From NCBI GenBank assembly GCA_049334165.1, contig JBEGHD010000001.1: a stretch of DNA of 64,000 nucleotides, one strand, 5' to 3'. The notes under the pieces are model-generated. The model was not told the origin of the DNA and did no database searches. It saw only the letters and a program-made list of their open reading frames with translations. A program made the translations under genes and the position numbers. The DNA comes from JBEGHD01 sp049334165 (GTDB lineage Bacteria > Bacteroidota > Bacteroidia > Flavobacteriales_D > Sanyastnellaceae). Every line of letters begins with the position of its first letter. Within the stretch, counting starts at the first letter, position 1. Below are positions 50,414 to 60,129 of this stretch, piece after piece.

Positions 50414-52594
50414 CTAAACCTCCTTCTCCTCCTCCAAAAGCATCAGCATAAACGCGTACTCCAGCGCTACTTCTTTGTAGCGCTTCAATCTTCCTGAGGC
50501 GCCACCGTGGCCGGTTTCCATGTCTGTTTTTAGAAGTAGCAGATTGTCATCCGTTTTCAGGTCGCGGAGTTTAGCCACCCATTTTGCCGGTTCCCAATAC
50601 TGCACCTGGCTGTCCCAGTAGCCGGTAGTCACAAGCATGTTTGGATAATCTTGCGCCACCACGTTGTCGTAAGGCGAGTAAGATTTTATGTAGTGGTAGT
50701 ACTTCTCTTCTTTAGGATTTCCCCATTCGTCAAACTCGCCAGTTGTGAGCGGAATGCTTTCATCGAGCATGGTGTTTACCACATCCACAAAAGGAACCTG
50801 AGCAACTACGCCTTTCCACAAGTCAGGACTCATGTTGATCACAGCTCCCATCAAAAGCCCACCGGCAGATCCGCCCATTGCAAAGAGTTTATCTTTTGAA
50901 GTGTAGTTCTCTTCGAGCAGAAATTCCGCACAGTCGATAAAATCGGTGAACGTGTTTTTCTTGTTGAGCATCTTTCCGTCTTCGTACCACTCGCGTCCGA
51001 GGGTTTGACTTCCGCGGATGTGGGCAATAGCAAAGACAAACCCGCGATCGATCAAGCTCAGTCTGGTTGAGCTAAAATTAGGATCGATAGTGGCTCCATA
51101 AGAACCGTAGCCGTAGAGCAAGAGCGGATTCGAACCGTCTTTTTTAATTCCTTTTTTGTAAACCACAGAAACGGGGATTTGCGTGCCGTCATCGGCTGTG
51201 GCCATCAGTCGCTCTGATTCGTAAGCTGCCGGATTGTGACCCCCGATCACTTCTTGCTGCTTGAGCAGTTCGCGCTCGCGGGTATTCATGTCGTACTCGT
51301 AAGTCGAAGTTGGAGTAGTGAGAGACGAGTATCCAAAGCGAAGTTTTTCACTTTTAAAGTCGGGATTTACTCCAATCCACGCGCTGTAGGCCGGATCCTG
51401 AAACTCAATGTAATGCTCGCCTTCTCCTTCCCATGGAATTACGCGCAAATCGGTAAGTCCGCCTTTTCGCTCATCCACAACGAGGAATTTTTCAAAAATC
51501 TCGATTTGCTCCAGCAGAACATCTTTTCTGTGGGGAATCACTTCCACCCAGTTTTCCTTGGTTGTGGCATCCACCGGAGTTTTCATCAGCCTGAAGTTCT
51601 TAGCATCCAGGTTGGTGGTGATGTAAAAGTGATCGCCAAAGTGCGAAATGCTGTACTCCAGGTCGCGCTCGCGTGGTTGGATTACCCTGAACTCTCCATC
51701 TGGTTTGTCGGCTTCCAAAACTCTGTATTCGTTCGAAACGGTGCTGCTCGAACCTATGATGATAAATCGCTCCGACTTGGATTTGTAAACGTAGCTGATG
51801 AAAGTGTCATCGCTCTCCTCGAAGACTAATTCATCTTCAGATTGTGGTTTACCCAGTGTGTGCTTGTAAATCTGGAAGCTTCGCAGGGTTACCGGATCCT
51901 TTTTGGAATAAAAGAGCGTTTTGTTGTCGTTGGCCCAGGTGACACTTCCGCTAGTACCGGTGATCTGGTCATCGAGCAGTTCTCCTGTCTCCAGGTTCTT
52001 TACTTTGATGGTGTAGATCCTGCGACTTACGGTGTCTTCGGCATAGGCAAGCAGATTGTTGTTCGAGCTCACAGCTCTTGCTCCCACTGCGTAGTAGTCG
52101 TGACCTTTTGCAAGCTCGGGCTCGTTGAGCATGATTTGCTCTTCGGCATCGAGCGAACCTTTCTTTCTGCAGATCAAAGGATAGTCACCACCTTCTTCGT
52201 AACGCGAGTAGTACCAGTAGCCATTTTTGAAATACGGCACGCTCTGGTCGTCTTGCTTGATGCGGCCCACAATCTCTTCGTAAAGCTCTTCCTGAAGCTT
52301 TTCAGTTTCTTTCATCACCTCATCGGTGTAGGCATTTTCTGCTTCGAGGTATGCCACAACTTCGTTTGTTTGATCGTCTGGTGCTTCGGCACTTTTCTGT
52401 TCGTCAGACAGGCGTAGCCAGAAATAATCATCCGTCACCGTTTCACCGTGAATTTCGAATTTGTGTTCTTTTTTTGATGCTTTAGGAGGTGTGGGCATAT
52501 TGTTTTTTTCTGCTTTGTTATTTGATGATTCGGAAGAATCGCAGGCAAAGATAAAAAGCGAGATGGCCAAAAGAGAGTAGAGCGAATATTTCAT
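50414..52594 (-). CDS. Prolyl-oligopeptidase family (oligopeptidase B-like) lipoprotein
   Basis: The 726-residue protein has a lipoprotein signal (MKYSLYSLLAISLFIFAC), so it acts in the envelope. Residues about 60-440 form the beta-propeller typical of S9A peptidases. The C-terminal alpha/beta-hydrolase domain has GSYGATIDPNFSSTRLSLID, nucleophile Ser576 in GGSAGGLLMGAV, an acid near YWDSQVQYWEPAKW, and the His in METGHGGASGR. Oligopeptidase B cleaves short peptides after basic residues; whether this member keeps that specificity is not readable. A TACTTTTA sequence upstream could be its -7 box. Confidence 0.93.
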   Translation of the reverse strand: MKYSLYSLLAISLFIFACDSSESSNNKAEKNNMPTPPKASKKEHKFEIHGETVTDDYFWLRLSDEQKSAEAPDDQTNEVVAYLEAENAYTDEVMKETEKLQEELYEEIVGRIKQDDQSVPYFKNGYWYYSRYEEGGDYPLICRKKGSLDAEEQIMLNEPELAKGHDYYAVGARAVSSNNNLLAYAEDTVSRRIYTIKVKNLETGELLDDQITGTSGSVTWANDNKTLFYSKKDPVTLRSFQIYKHTLGKPQSEDELVFEESDDTFISYVYKSKSERFIIIGSSSTVSNEYRVLEADKPDGEFRVIQPRERDLEYSISHFGDHFYITTNLDAKNFRLMKTPVDATTKENWVEVIPHRKDVLLEQIEIFEKFLVVDERKGGLTDLRVIPWEGEGEHYIEFQDPAYSAWIGVNPDFKSEKLRFGYSSLTTPTSTYEYDMNTRERELLKQQEVIGGHNPAAYESERLMATADDGTQIPVSVVYKKGIKKDGSNPLLLYGYGSYGATIDPNFSSTRLSLIDRGFVFAIAHIRGSQTLGREWYEDGKMLNKKNTFTDFIDCAEFLLEENYTSKDKLFAMGGSAGGLLMGAVINMSPDLWKGVVAQVPFVDVVNTMLDESIPLTTGEFDEWGNPKEEKYYHYIKSYSPYDNVVAQDYPNMLVTTGYWDSQVQYWEPAKWVAKLRDLKTDDNLLLLKTDMETGHGGASGRLKRYKEVALEYAFMLMLLEEEKEV

Positions 52595-52713
52595 GGTCGA
52601 GAATTTTGTTGGCTCTAAAAGTAGCGGAAAACCGGTTTCAGAGAGAGGAGCTTCAGGAAGTTTTTGATGAGTGGTTATTTATCTATGGAGATGGTAGACA
52701 ACTTACCAATTCT

Positions 52714-52738
52714 CGCAAAGGCGCTAAGGTGCAAAACG
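52714..52738 (+). repeat. Short dispersed intergenic repeat, CGCAAAG / GCGCTAAGG type
   Basis: The text CGCAAAGGCGCTAAGG followed by TGCAAAACG lies in the 179-base gap upstream of the S9 peptidase gene. Similar phrases occur at 7203-7220 (CACGAAGAGCGCAAAG) and, reversed, near 14650. From memory this is a common dispersed Bacteroidota motif of unknown role. Confidence 0.35.
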
Positions 52739-52773
52739 AAATACTAAACTCATAAGGCATTTACTTCTCCGAT

Positions 52774-53754
52774 TTACCTTTTGACCACCTGAAAAGTTGA
52801 CTTTCTATCCTCTGAAAAGATGGTCACCAGATATTGGCCCGGTACCAAATTTTTAAAGCCTCTGATTTGGTTCTTGTTGGTTTTCCCATCCATAACCACT
52901 CGCCCATCAGAGGCGATCACAAGGAATGATACTTCTCCAGAAGTTCCTTTCAAATTCAGAATATCGACCAGGGGATTTGGGTAAACAGAAATTGGATTTC
53001 TCACTCTTTCACCTACAGAAACAGGCGTGCCATAGCTAGTCACAAATTCCACCGAACAATCATCGTAAACCCTGAACTTCCAAAAATGGCTGTAAATACA
53101 ACCTGCAGGACAGTCGCCCCAGGCGTGTTCATAAATCAATTCTACATGATCTTCGTTTATCGATGCTTCAATGTCTCCGCCATCGCCAGCGAACCAGGTG
53201 CCTCCAGCACTCTCTACGCCTTCGATTTCTTCAAAAAGTTCTCCAAGAGCTTCGATGTTATAATTATCTGCCGAGTAAAACATCACAGTGTGATTCTCAA
53301 GAGTGACGTAATCGTAATACTCCAGAACTTCCAACTCATAGGTTTCTATGAGAGAATTTACCTCACTACTGCTAGTTGGAAAAATTCCGTTTTCCAGGTC
53401 GTTCATCCAGGCCAGATCTCCATCAGCGTTTAATTCCAATATGTCTACAGTGGGAGTGTGCCACGTGTGGATATTAAACATCTCAATAACTGAATCTCGT
53501 GCTGCAAGATCTGTAGCATTATAAACTGCGATCAGTGCATCGAGAAATGAGTTTGAAAGCTCTTCTGGGATTTCAACTTCATTTTGAGCCGGAAGCTCAT
53601 TTTCGTAAATCCATTTAATTGTCAGTCGATCAGCATCCTGCTGGTAGAGGGAAACCACACTGTCGGGAGCGTTACAAGAAGATGAAGTTAATTGACTAAA
53701 GCCTGAAAAAGCAATCGAGCAAAAAAGCAATTGAAGAAAAAGTGATCTAAGCAT
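52774..53754 (-). CDS. Secreted protein with T9SS type A sorting domain
   Basis: The 326-residue protein has a signal peptide (MLRSLFLQLLFCSIAFSGFS). The central 220 residues are acidic and unassigned (EIPEELSNSFLDALIAVYNA, SAGGTWFAGDGGDIEASIN), with paired Cys in WGDCPAGCIYSHFW. The last 75 residues are a type A sorting domain: VYPNPLVDILNLKGTSGEVS, SDGRVVMDGKTN, and LVPGQYLVTIFSEDR, ending VVKR. It is exported through the type IX system. It starts 18 bases after the stop of the 1295-residue gene upstream and is probably co-transcribed. Confidence 0.88.
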   Translation of the reverse strand: MLRSLFLQLLFCSIAFSGFSQLTSSSCNAPDSVVSLYQQDADRLTIKWIYENELPAQNEVEIPEELSNSFLDALIAVYNATDLAARDSVIEMFNIHTWHTPTVDILELNADGDLAWMNDLENGIFPTSSSEVNSLIETYELEVLEYYDYVTLENHTVMFYSADNYNIEALGELFEEIEGVESAGGTWFAGDGGDIEASINEDHVELIYEHAWGDCPAGCIYSHFWKFRVYDDCSVEFVTSYGTPVSVGERVRNPISVYPNPLVDILNLKGTSGEVSFLVIASDGRVVMDGKTNKNQIRGFKNLVPGQYLVTIFSEDRKSTFQVVKR

Positions 53755-53772
53755 GATGATAAATTTTAAATG

Positions 53773-56700
53773 TTACCTCAAAATTGTGACATGACCTGTG
53801 AGTTCTTCTTTACCGTTTTTGGTTTCGTAGACAATTCGCCAAACGAAGAGATCGTCCTGGACGTAGTGATCTCCATTCTTGTTGGAGCCGTCCCACACCT
53901 CATCTACAGAAAAACTTTCGAAGACCAGTTGACCCCAGCGATCGTAAATCTGCATGTGAAACTCGCGGATGTTGTCGCCATAGGCTCGAAAGACATCGTT
54001 TAGCCCATCGCCATCCGGAGTGAAAGTATTCGGGACATAAATCGGTAAAATGACTTTTACGAATACAGTATCGCGGTTTGTACAGCCATACTGGTCAATT
54101 ACGCTCAGCTCGTAATAAGTAGATTCATCTGGCAGCAAAATGGGCGTCAGGTCATCGGGATCTTCCATGAAAGTTGTGGGTGACCACTCAAAATCTACGC
54201 TATCGGCTGCCTGACCGTAAAGGCTAATCAGATCGCCCCAGTTGACTTCCACATCGGGTCCGGCAAATACAAACGGCTCTGGGTGAACGATGATCGTTCT
54301 CGATTCACTGTCGCTGCAGCCAAATTCATCTGTACCTATAACAGTAAGTTCTGTCGTTTCAGGAGGTGACACAGCTGTTACCTGGCTAGTGTGATCCTGA
54401 AAATAAGAAGCCGGTTGCCATAGGTAGTTTTCAGTTCCAGACGCACTCACCTGTACCCACTCGCCCTGGCACATTGAGTCGGGAACCTGAATGTTTACGT
54501 TTGGCTGCAATACGTTTACCGTAATTTCATCTACTCCGGAACCGCAGGCATTAAAAATCTCCACATAAAAAGTGGTGGTGTCTTCCAGTACAGCAATTGG
54601 ATTTTGCGCGTTGGGATTGTTGAGCGGACTCTCAGGCGTCCAGTAAAATTCAGTTCCGGGGTTAGCCTGAAGCTGCACATCGCTGCCGGCACAAGCCGTA
54701 ATTTCTTCGTAGACGTTTCCTCCAGGAACATTGGTGATTACATTGACTACGACCGTTTCTGTGATTTCGCAGCCTTCATCGGTGACAATGAAAACCTCGT
54801 ACTCTGTTGTGTCTGTTGGAGTGGCGATCGGATTTGCCACATTCGGATTGTCCAGTGTTGATGTCGGACTCCATTCGTATTCGCCCCCACCTTCGGCAAA
54901 AAGCTGAGCAGACTGGCCAAGGCAAATGGTGGTGTCGTTGGAGACGGTCGTTTCCACATCGTAAAACTCAACAGTAATGCTCACTGTATCAGCTCCACAA
55001 GGGTTTTCATCTACGAGGTAGTAGATCGTTTCTTCTTCTGGAGAAGCAATTGGGTTTGCAATTTCTGGATCACTCAATGTAGGATCATCCAGCCAGTAAA
55101 TATTCTCTGAGCCATTTCCCTGAAGTTGCACGGTTCCGCCATCACAGATCGGTTCAACTGGATCGATGCTGGGGTTTACCGGGTCAAAAACATCTATTGT
55201 CATGCTCACTGTATCGGGATTCAGGCACTCCGAATCGTCCATGGCCACCATGGTGATGGTGTACTCACCTGGTTCATCGAAAGAGTGACTAGGCTCAAAC
55301 TCTGTTGAAGTTTCGCCATCGCCAAAGTCCCACTCGTAGCTACTTGCTCCGTTGCTCAGGTTAATGAAATTTGCAGGAGCATCGCCACAAACAAAGCTGG
55401 GCCCATCGATTGAAATTTCAGCTTGCACAGCCGCAAGGGAGAACTTGAAAACTCCGAGGTTGCAATTCGTGCTGTTGTTGGTAGAGCTCCATGCTCCAGG
55501 TGAAGTTGGGAAGTCGCTGTTACCACCGCAACCTGCGCAAACAGCCTGGTAAACGGTTCCATCTTTGTCAAACTTACTCGTCCCTCCATCAACGTGTTCA
55601 TTACTCTCAGACCCTCCAAAAAAGGTAGCGAAAGTAAGACCGCTCATGTCGGGTTCTAACACACAGAGATAAAAGTCGCTCCCGTCTGTTGCACTTTGAT
55701 AAGCATCGGTGGTAGTGGGCAATCCTATAGTCGTACTCTCTGTTGCGAAGCTGGAGTTAAACTGGTTGGTTTCTCCGCCCCAGCCAGAAAAATAAACCTG
55801 ATCGCATTCAGAAACCAGAAATGCTGTAGGCGAAATGTCGATCGCTCCACTCCCTGTTCCAATCGTTGTGCTCAGCTCGAGCATCGTAAGGTTACTGGTA
55901 AATTTTTGGATGTACTGACCGCTACCGGCATTGTTGTAAACATCCCCAACAATCCCAATGTCTCCCTCAGTTTGTCCGATTACAAAAACTTCTCCCGAAG
56001 TGTTGAGCTGCACAAAGTAGTTTTGATCGTAGCTGGCAGTGCCATTGTAAGTAAAAGCCAGTAAATCGCCAGCTGGTCCGTACTTAGCGATAAAGCCATC
56101 AGTGTCGCCTGCATTACTCGATTGAAAAACGCCACTAGTAGCGGGCATGTCGATGCTGCGTGTTCCTCCGGTAACGAATACATTTCCGTCACCATCCAGC
56201 TGAACAGAATAAGCGCTTTCGTCATTCGATCCACCGATGTAAGTACTCCAAAGCAAGTCGGTTAGATTGGAGTTCAACTGGAAAACTACAGCATCACAAT
56301 TACCCCCATTGTAAGTCGGTTGGTTAGCATTTCCAGCTACAGGAAAATCATTCGAGTCAGTCACAGAAGCGACAAGCACATTGTCGTCATCGTCCACAAT
56401 CACTTCACCGCGAAAGGCATCACCGTAGTTGTAATTGAGGTTACCGTATCCATTTAGTCCATCAGTATCGTTACCGCCAACAAACGTGGACGCAGCAAGC
56501 GACCCATCCAAAGCAATTTTTGTGAGGAAAAGATCAACTCCATCGGGATTTGTAATTCCGGGAATAAAAAAGCTAAACTCATAAAAGGGACCTCCATTAA
56601 AACTTGGGTCGTAAGCTCCTGGCGTAGAAGGATAATCGGGAGAGCCGGTATTTCCCATGACAATGATGTTATCCTGACTATCGCAAATCAAACTGTGAGG

Positions 56701-57660
56701 CATCTCCAGAGCATTCCCTCCCAGGTAAGTTGAGTAGAGAAGCTGCGTTCCATCGGCCGAGAATTTTGAAATGGCCATGTCGCAATAACTGCTGATAGAA
56801 GTATTAAAGTCATCTTCAATTGCGCCAACCGTGGTTGGATAACCCGCTGCATAAACCGTGCTAGCAGCTACTAAATTTCCCTGACTGTCGTCTGTGGCCG
56901 AGCAACCGAAATTACTTGCTGTAGATCCGATGTAGGAAGAAAAACTCAACTCCGGATCGATGATTAGCGGATAAGAAGAATCGTAATCACCCAATTCGAA
57001 AGTGAGTCGGTTTCCTTTCAAATGATAGGCACTTTCAACTTCCACCATTTTACCGTTGATCAGCTGATAGCAGTAGGGTTCGTGTTCGGTGACCGTTCCC
57101 ACAGAGGTTTTCACAATCAACTTGCCGTCTTTCAAAGTCATTTTTTCTGGCCCTTCGTAGCGAAGCTCAATAAGTGACGGATCAGCTCCCGGCTTTACTT
57201 TAAAGTCGTACTTTATCCGGTCGGCTGTGCTGTAAAGAAGCAAGTCGATATTCTCGTAAAGATCGCTGTAAGCCACCTGCTGGACAGGCTGCACATTGCT
57301 CGCCCAACGACTTTCATCATTGCCTTTATAAAAGTTGTAGTAGTGGGCAAATTCTTTTCTTCCTTCAATAATAGGCGCTTGAGCTCCTTCAAAATGAACT
57401 TTGTATACGTGGGAATGAAGATCCTCGGGAAACTCCGTTTGCCCTGAATGCGGGTGGAGGTTTTGCATTTCTTCAGCATCAAAAAGCTGGAAGGTAAGAG
57501 CGGTTGGCTCAGCATAGAGCACACCAGCAGGGATTTCTGTTCTGAAAGCTACATTTTGGTGCCACTGACCGTGGTTGGGAACAAACTCGGCCTGACCGGA
57601 AGCCATAAGTGACGAGGCTACCAGCAGTAGAGATAAAATATGCCGAATTGTTTTCTTCAC
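53773..57660 (-). CDS. Giant secreted SBBP/PKD protein with gliding-type (type B) C-terminal domain
   Basis: Read from a GTG at 57660, the protein has 1295 residues and a signal peptide (MKKTIRHILSLLLVASSLMA). Residues about 24-235 form the DUF7948-type N-terminal domain. Residues about 240-730 carry SBBP propeller repeats (LLYSTYLGGNALEMPHSLIC, LWSTYIGGSNDESAYSVQLD). A PKD domain is near 790 (SYEWDFGDGETSTEFEPSHS). At least four Ig-like repeats follow (LNNPNAQNPIAVLEDTTTFY). The end is a gliding-motility-associated type B domain (YVPNTFTPDGDGLNDVFRAY, YDRWGQLVFES). It is a surface or released T9SS cargo; adhesion is inferred. Confidence 0.92.
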   Translation of the reverse strand: MKKTIRHILSLLLVASSLMASGQAEFVPNHGQWHQNVAFRTEIPAGVLYAEPTALTFQLFDAEEMQNLHPHSGQTEFPEDLHSHVYKVHFEGAQAPIIEGRKEFAHYYNFYKGNDESRWASNVQPVQQVAYSDLYENIDLLLYSTADRIKYDFKVKPGADPSLIELRYEGPEKMTLKDGKLIVKTSVGTVTEHEPYCYQLINGKMVEVESAYHLKGNRLTFELGDYDSSYPLIIDPELSFSSYIGSTASNFGCSATDDSQGNLVAASTVYAAGYPTTVGAIEDDFNTSISSYCDMAISKFSADGTQLLYSTYLGGNALEMPHSLICDSQDNIIVMGNTGSPDYPSTPGAYDPSFNGGPFYEFSFFIPGITNPDGVDLFLTKIALDGSLAASTFVGGNDTDGLNGYGNLNYNYGDAFRGEVIVDDDDNVLVASVTDSNDFPVAGNANQPTYNGGNCDAVVFQLNSNLTDLLWSTYIGGSNDESAYSVQLDGDGNVFVTGGTRSIDMPATSGVFQSSNAGDTDGFIAKYGPAGDLLAFTYNGTASYDQNYFVQLNTSGEVFVIGQTEGDIGIVGDVYNNAGSGQYIQKFTSNLTMLELSTTIGTGSGAIDISPTAFLVSECDQVYFSGWGGETNQFNSSFATESTTIGLPTTTDAYQSATDGSDFYLCVLEPDMSGLTFATFFGGSESNEHVDGGTSKFDKDGTVYQAVCAGCGGNSDFPTSPGAWSSTNNSTNCNLGVFKFSLAAVQAEISIDGPSFVCGDAPANFINLSNGASSYEWDFGDGETSTEFEPSHSFDEPGEYTITMVAMDDSECLNPDTVSMTIDVFDPVNPSIDPVEPICDGGTVQLQGNGSENIYWLDDPTLSDPEIANPIASPEEETIYYLVDENPCGADTVSITVEFYDVETTVSNDTTICLGQSAQLFAEGGGEYEWSPTSTLDNPNVANPIATPTDTTEYEVFIVTDEGCEITETVVVNVITNVPGGNVYEEITACAGSDVQLQANPGTEFYWTPESPLNNPNAQNPIAVLEDTTTFYVEIFNACGSGVDEITVNVLQPNVNIQVPDSMCQGEWVQVSASGTENYLWQPASYFQDHTSQVTAVSPPETTELTVIGTDEFGCSDSESRTIIVHPEPFVFAGPDVEVNWGDLISLYGQAADSVDFEWSPTTFMEDPDDLTPILLPDESTYYELSVIDQYGCTNRDTVFVKVILPIYVPNTFTPDGDGLNDVFRAYGDNIREFHMQIYDRWGQLVFESFSVDEVWDGSNKNGDHYVQDDLFVWRIVYETKNGKEELTGHVTILR

Positions 57661-57791
57661 GTTAAAGTTTGTCGACTGCTAAGATGAGACGCAATTGCGA
57701 TCCAATTGGTTGGTTCAGAAGTCCTTTAAAATTAAGGTTTTTACATAGAAAATGACAACTCACTTTTATGTGAATTGACACAGGTCAAAGG

Positions 57792-59000
57792 CTACCTGTC
57801 CAAAGGCCTCACCCCGTTGACCACCGTTAGTGCCATGGCAGCGGTTCCCAGGCCGAAAATCAGATCGAAAGTCCAATCCAAATCGAGGAGCACACCGAAA
57901 GTGATAGGCCCCAGTGCTGTGCTCACCACCATCACTGTGGTGAAGATGCTGCGGATTTGTCCGATTACTTCAGCTCCGTAGATTTCGGCTAGCATGGCAT
58001 TTTTAATGGTGCTGCCCATTCCATTGGCAAGCCCCATGAGCGCAAGAGCTGCAGGGTAGATCCACCGGTGGTCGTAAGAAATGAGCACAACTAAGCCGAT
58101 CAGGTAAGGAATCAAAAACCAGGGAAACAACTTCTTTCCGGTGAGCTTGTCTACAAGCGGACCGCTGGTGAGCATTCCCACGGCACTGGCTATGGCAAAA
58201 GCCGAGAGCGAACCGGCCACCCATTCGGGGCTCCAGCCTTTGGCTTCTCCCAATTTGAGTTGAAAGAAGAAAATCGCTGTGTTGGTAAAACCCAAAATGA
58301 AAACCACTGGTGCGATGATCCAAAACCTTCGTTCACCAAAGACTTTCCAGATGCTCAGTCGCTTGAAACTTTTCTTTTCAGCATGGCTTTCCATCTCGTA
58401 AGCTCTGATTCGTGGTTTCGATTTATTGATCAAAAGCACCGCCAAAGGAATCACCAAAACAAGGCAACTCATTGCCGACAACTGAAGAGTAGATCTCCAG
58501 CCTACTGCAGCAATCAAAAGCGTGATGAGAATTGGCAGTGCAGCCTCACCAGCCGGGTGCCCAATCGTAGCAACACTGATGGCTTTTCCGCGGTTGGCAG
58601 TAAAGTAGCGAGCCATCGATGAAACCGATGTGTGGCTCATCAAGCCCTGGCCAAAAAGTCGCAGACCATAAAACGCCAACACCACCAGTAAGATGTGGTA
58701 AGAAAAAGACATCAGGAAAAGAGCTGCAGCCAGACCGAGCCCCACAAAAACGCTGTAGCGCTTTACATTGACTTTATCGAAATATCCACCAAGCCAGGGA
58801 AGCGTGAGCGCACTTCCAACTGTAGCAATAGCGTAGATCGAGCCGAGCGCTGTGTTGCTGATTTTAAAAAACTCTTCGATGGATGGCAGGTAGAGTGAGA
58901 GCAAAAACGTCTGTCCGAAGCTGGAGAAAAACGTGTACATAAACCCAAAAGCAAGCAAGGGGAAATTGTACTTCAGAAATCGGGACACCTGATCACTCAC
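57792..59000 (-). CDS. Major facilitator superfamily transporter
   Basis: Read from a GTG at 59000, the 402-residue protein has about 12 transmembrane helices in two halves, with the MFS loop motifs GGYFDKVNVKRYSVFVGLGL after helix 2 and PLVDKLTGKKLFPWF in the second half. It resembles oxalate/formate-antiporter-like MFS members (VSSMARYFTANRGKAISVAT, IGHPAGEAALPIL). The substrate is unknown. It stands alone on the minus strand; the 131 bases after its stop and the 150 bases before it hold no gene. Confidence 0.92.
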   Translation of the reverse strand: MSDQVSRFLKYNFPLLAFGFMYTFFSSFGQTFLLSLYLPSIEEFFKISNTALGSIYAIATVGSALTLPWLGGYFDKVNVKRYSVFVGLGLAAALFLMSFSYHILLVVLAFYGLRLFGQGLMSHTSVSSMARYFTANRGKAISVATIGHPAGEAALPILITLLIAAVGWRSTLQLSAMSCLVLVIPLAVLLINKSKPRIRAYEMESHAEKKSFKRLSIWKVFGERRFWIIAPVVFILGFTNTAIFFFQLKLGEAKGWSPEWVAGSLSAFAIASAVGMLTSGPLVDKLTGKKLFPWFLIPYLIGLVVLISYDHRWIYPAALALMGLANGMGSTIKNAMLAEIYGAEVIGQIRSIFTTVMVVSTALGPITFGVLLDLDWTFDLIFGLGTAAMALTVVNGVRPLDR

Positions 59001-59120
59001 TTTCTACTTTCTTTTTTTTGGATTCGGCAAAAGTCTGTAAAACGATCTGCCTTTCCTAAAGTTCACCAGCGAGGCAAAGCCACTCGCCATAATTTTACAG
59101 TGAGAAACGGCATTTGAAAT

Positions 59121-59128
59121 TATCTTTG
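59121..59128 (+). promoter_or_regulatory. -7 box of the DUF4260 gene
   Basis: TATCTTTG at 59121-59128 matches TAnnTTTG exactly and ends 22 bases before the ATG. No TTG is seen at the correct distance upstream. Confidence 0.5.
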
Positions 59129-59150
59129 ATGTAAACAAACTGATCATCAA

Positions 59151-59501
59151 ATGAAAAACCTCATCAAACTCGAAGAACTCGCCATGTTCGGCTTTTCCAT
59201 TTTTCTTTTTTCACTCACCGACTTTGCCTGGTGGTGGTATTTGGTTTTGATTCTAGCCCCGGACCTTGGGATGATCGGTTATGCTTTTGGAACAAAGGCT
59301 GGAGCGTTCACCTACAACCTAACTCACCACAAAGCAGTGGCACTGGTGGTGCTAACAGCAGGATGGGTGTTGGAGAACGAATGGACCTTGCTATTTGGCA
59401 TCATCCTTTTTGGCCACTCGAGCCTGGATCGCATCCTGGGATATGGCCTCAAGTACGATGATGATTTCAAACACACTCACCTGGGAAGAATTGGCGAGTA
59501 A
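59151..59501 (+). CDS. DUF4260 membrane protein
   Basis: The 116-residue protein matches DUF4260 in length and pattern: LEELAMFGFSIFLFSLTDFA, WWWYLVLILAPDLGMIGYAF, GAFTYNLTHHKAVALVVLTA, and the closing FGHSSLDRILGYGLKYDDDF followed by HTHLG. It has three to four short membrane helices. The His residues in the HH and HTH segments could bind metal, but the function of the family is unknown. It converges with the following minus-strand gene at a 7-base gap. Confidence 0.9.
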   Translation: MKNLIKLEELAMFGFSIFLFSLTDFAWWWYLVLILAPDLGMIGYAFGTKAGAFTYNLTHHKAVALVVLTAGWVLENEWTLLFGIILFGHSSLDRILGYGLKYDDDFKHTHLGRIGE

Positions 59502-59508
59502 GACCTAA

Positions 59509-60129
59509 CTAAAACTTTACAACGTAAGAAATACCAATCTCGGCAACTTCAAACATTGGTTCGAGCTCGCCATTGGTGTACTCGCGATAAAGCTTGTAGC
59601 GAAATGGAGTTCCGTAAATTCTGATGGCATCTCCTTCACCTATTTCCCAATCAAAACCGAGTAGAAAATGGTGGTAGTTGATCGGTCCTTTGGTGAATTT
59701 ATAACCGGCAAGAGCCGAGTAGTCGAAGTTTTTGCCCACCCATCTGAAGTAACCAAATTGGGGGAAACTCAAAACCATGCCTTCAAGGCCATCAGAGTTT
59801 TTTGCTGGAAATTGGAACCCCAGACCGACATTCACTTTGGCTCCTACGCTCCAATCATCCGTTTGATAAAAAGGAACACTCATACCGATGTGACCAACGA
59901 TGCTAACAGTTGACGACTGGATCTCTACTTTTTGATAAACCGGCTCTCGATAGGTGAGGTTTCCACCAACTGTCTGCCCTACTGTTCCCGACCCCTGATC
60001 TTCTATACCCGTCAACCGAATCGGGTTGAAAGCGAATGTGGCATCAGAATAAAAATACAGCTCATCGCTCTGTGAAAAACTGAGAATAGAGATGAGAATG
60101 CTTGCCAATATTAGTGTCAGTTTTTTCAT
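59509..60129 (-). CDS. Outer-membrane beta-barrel-like protein
   Basis: The 206-residue protein has a signal peptide (MKKLTLILASILISILSFSQ) and an alternating beta-strand pattern rich in Gly, Tyr and Phe (VGAKVNVGLGFQFPAKNSDG, FDYSALAGYKFTKGPINYHH), ending FEVAEIGISYVVKF with a terminal Phe. This fits a small outer-membrane barrel. Its ATG overlaps the stop of the upstream BNR-type lipoprotein gene by four bases, so the two form an operon and may work together at the cell surface. Confidence 0.8.
   Translation of the reverse strand: MKKLTLILASILISILSFSQSDELYFYSDATFAFNPIRLTGIEDQGSGTVGQTVGGNLTYREPVYQKVEIQSSTVSIVGHIGMSVPFYQTDDWSVGAKVNVGLGFQFPAKNSDGLEGMVLSFPQFGYFRWVGKNFDYSALAGYKFTKGPINYHHFLLGFDWEIGEGDAIRIYGTPFRYKLYREYTNGELEPMFEVAEIGISYVVKF

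Noticed and set aside
51236..52417. Two long plus-strand frames opposite the S9 peptidase
   Set aside because: The peptidase on the minus strand is complete with Ser, Asp and His motifs. The opposite frames are separated by a stop and have no recognisable domain.
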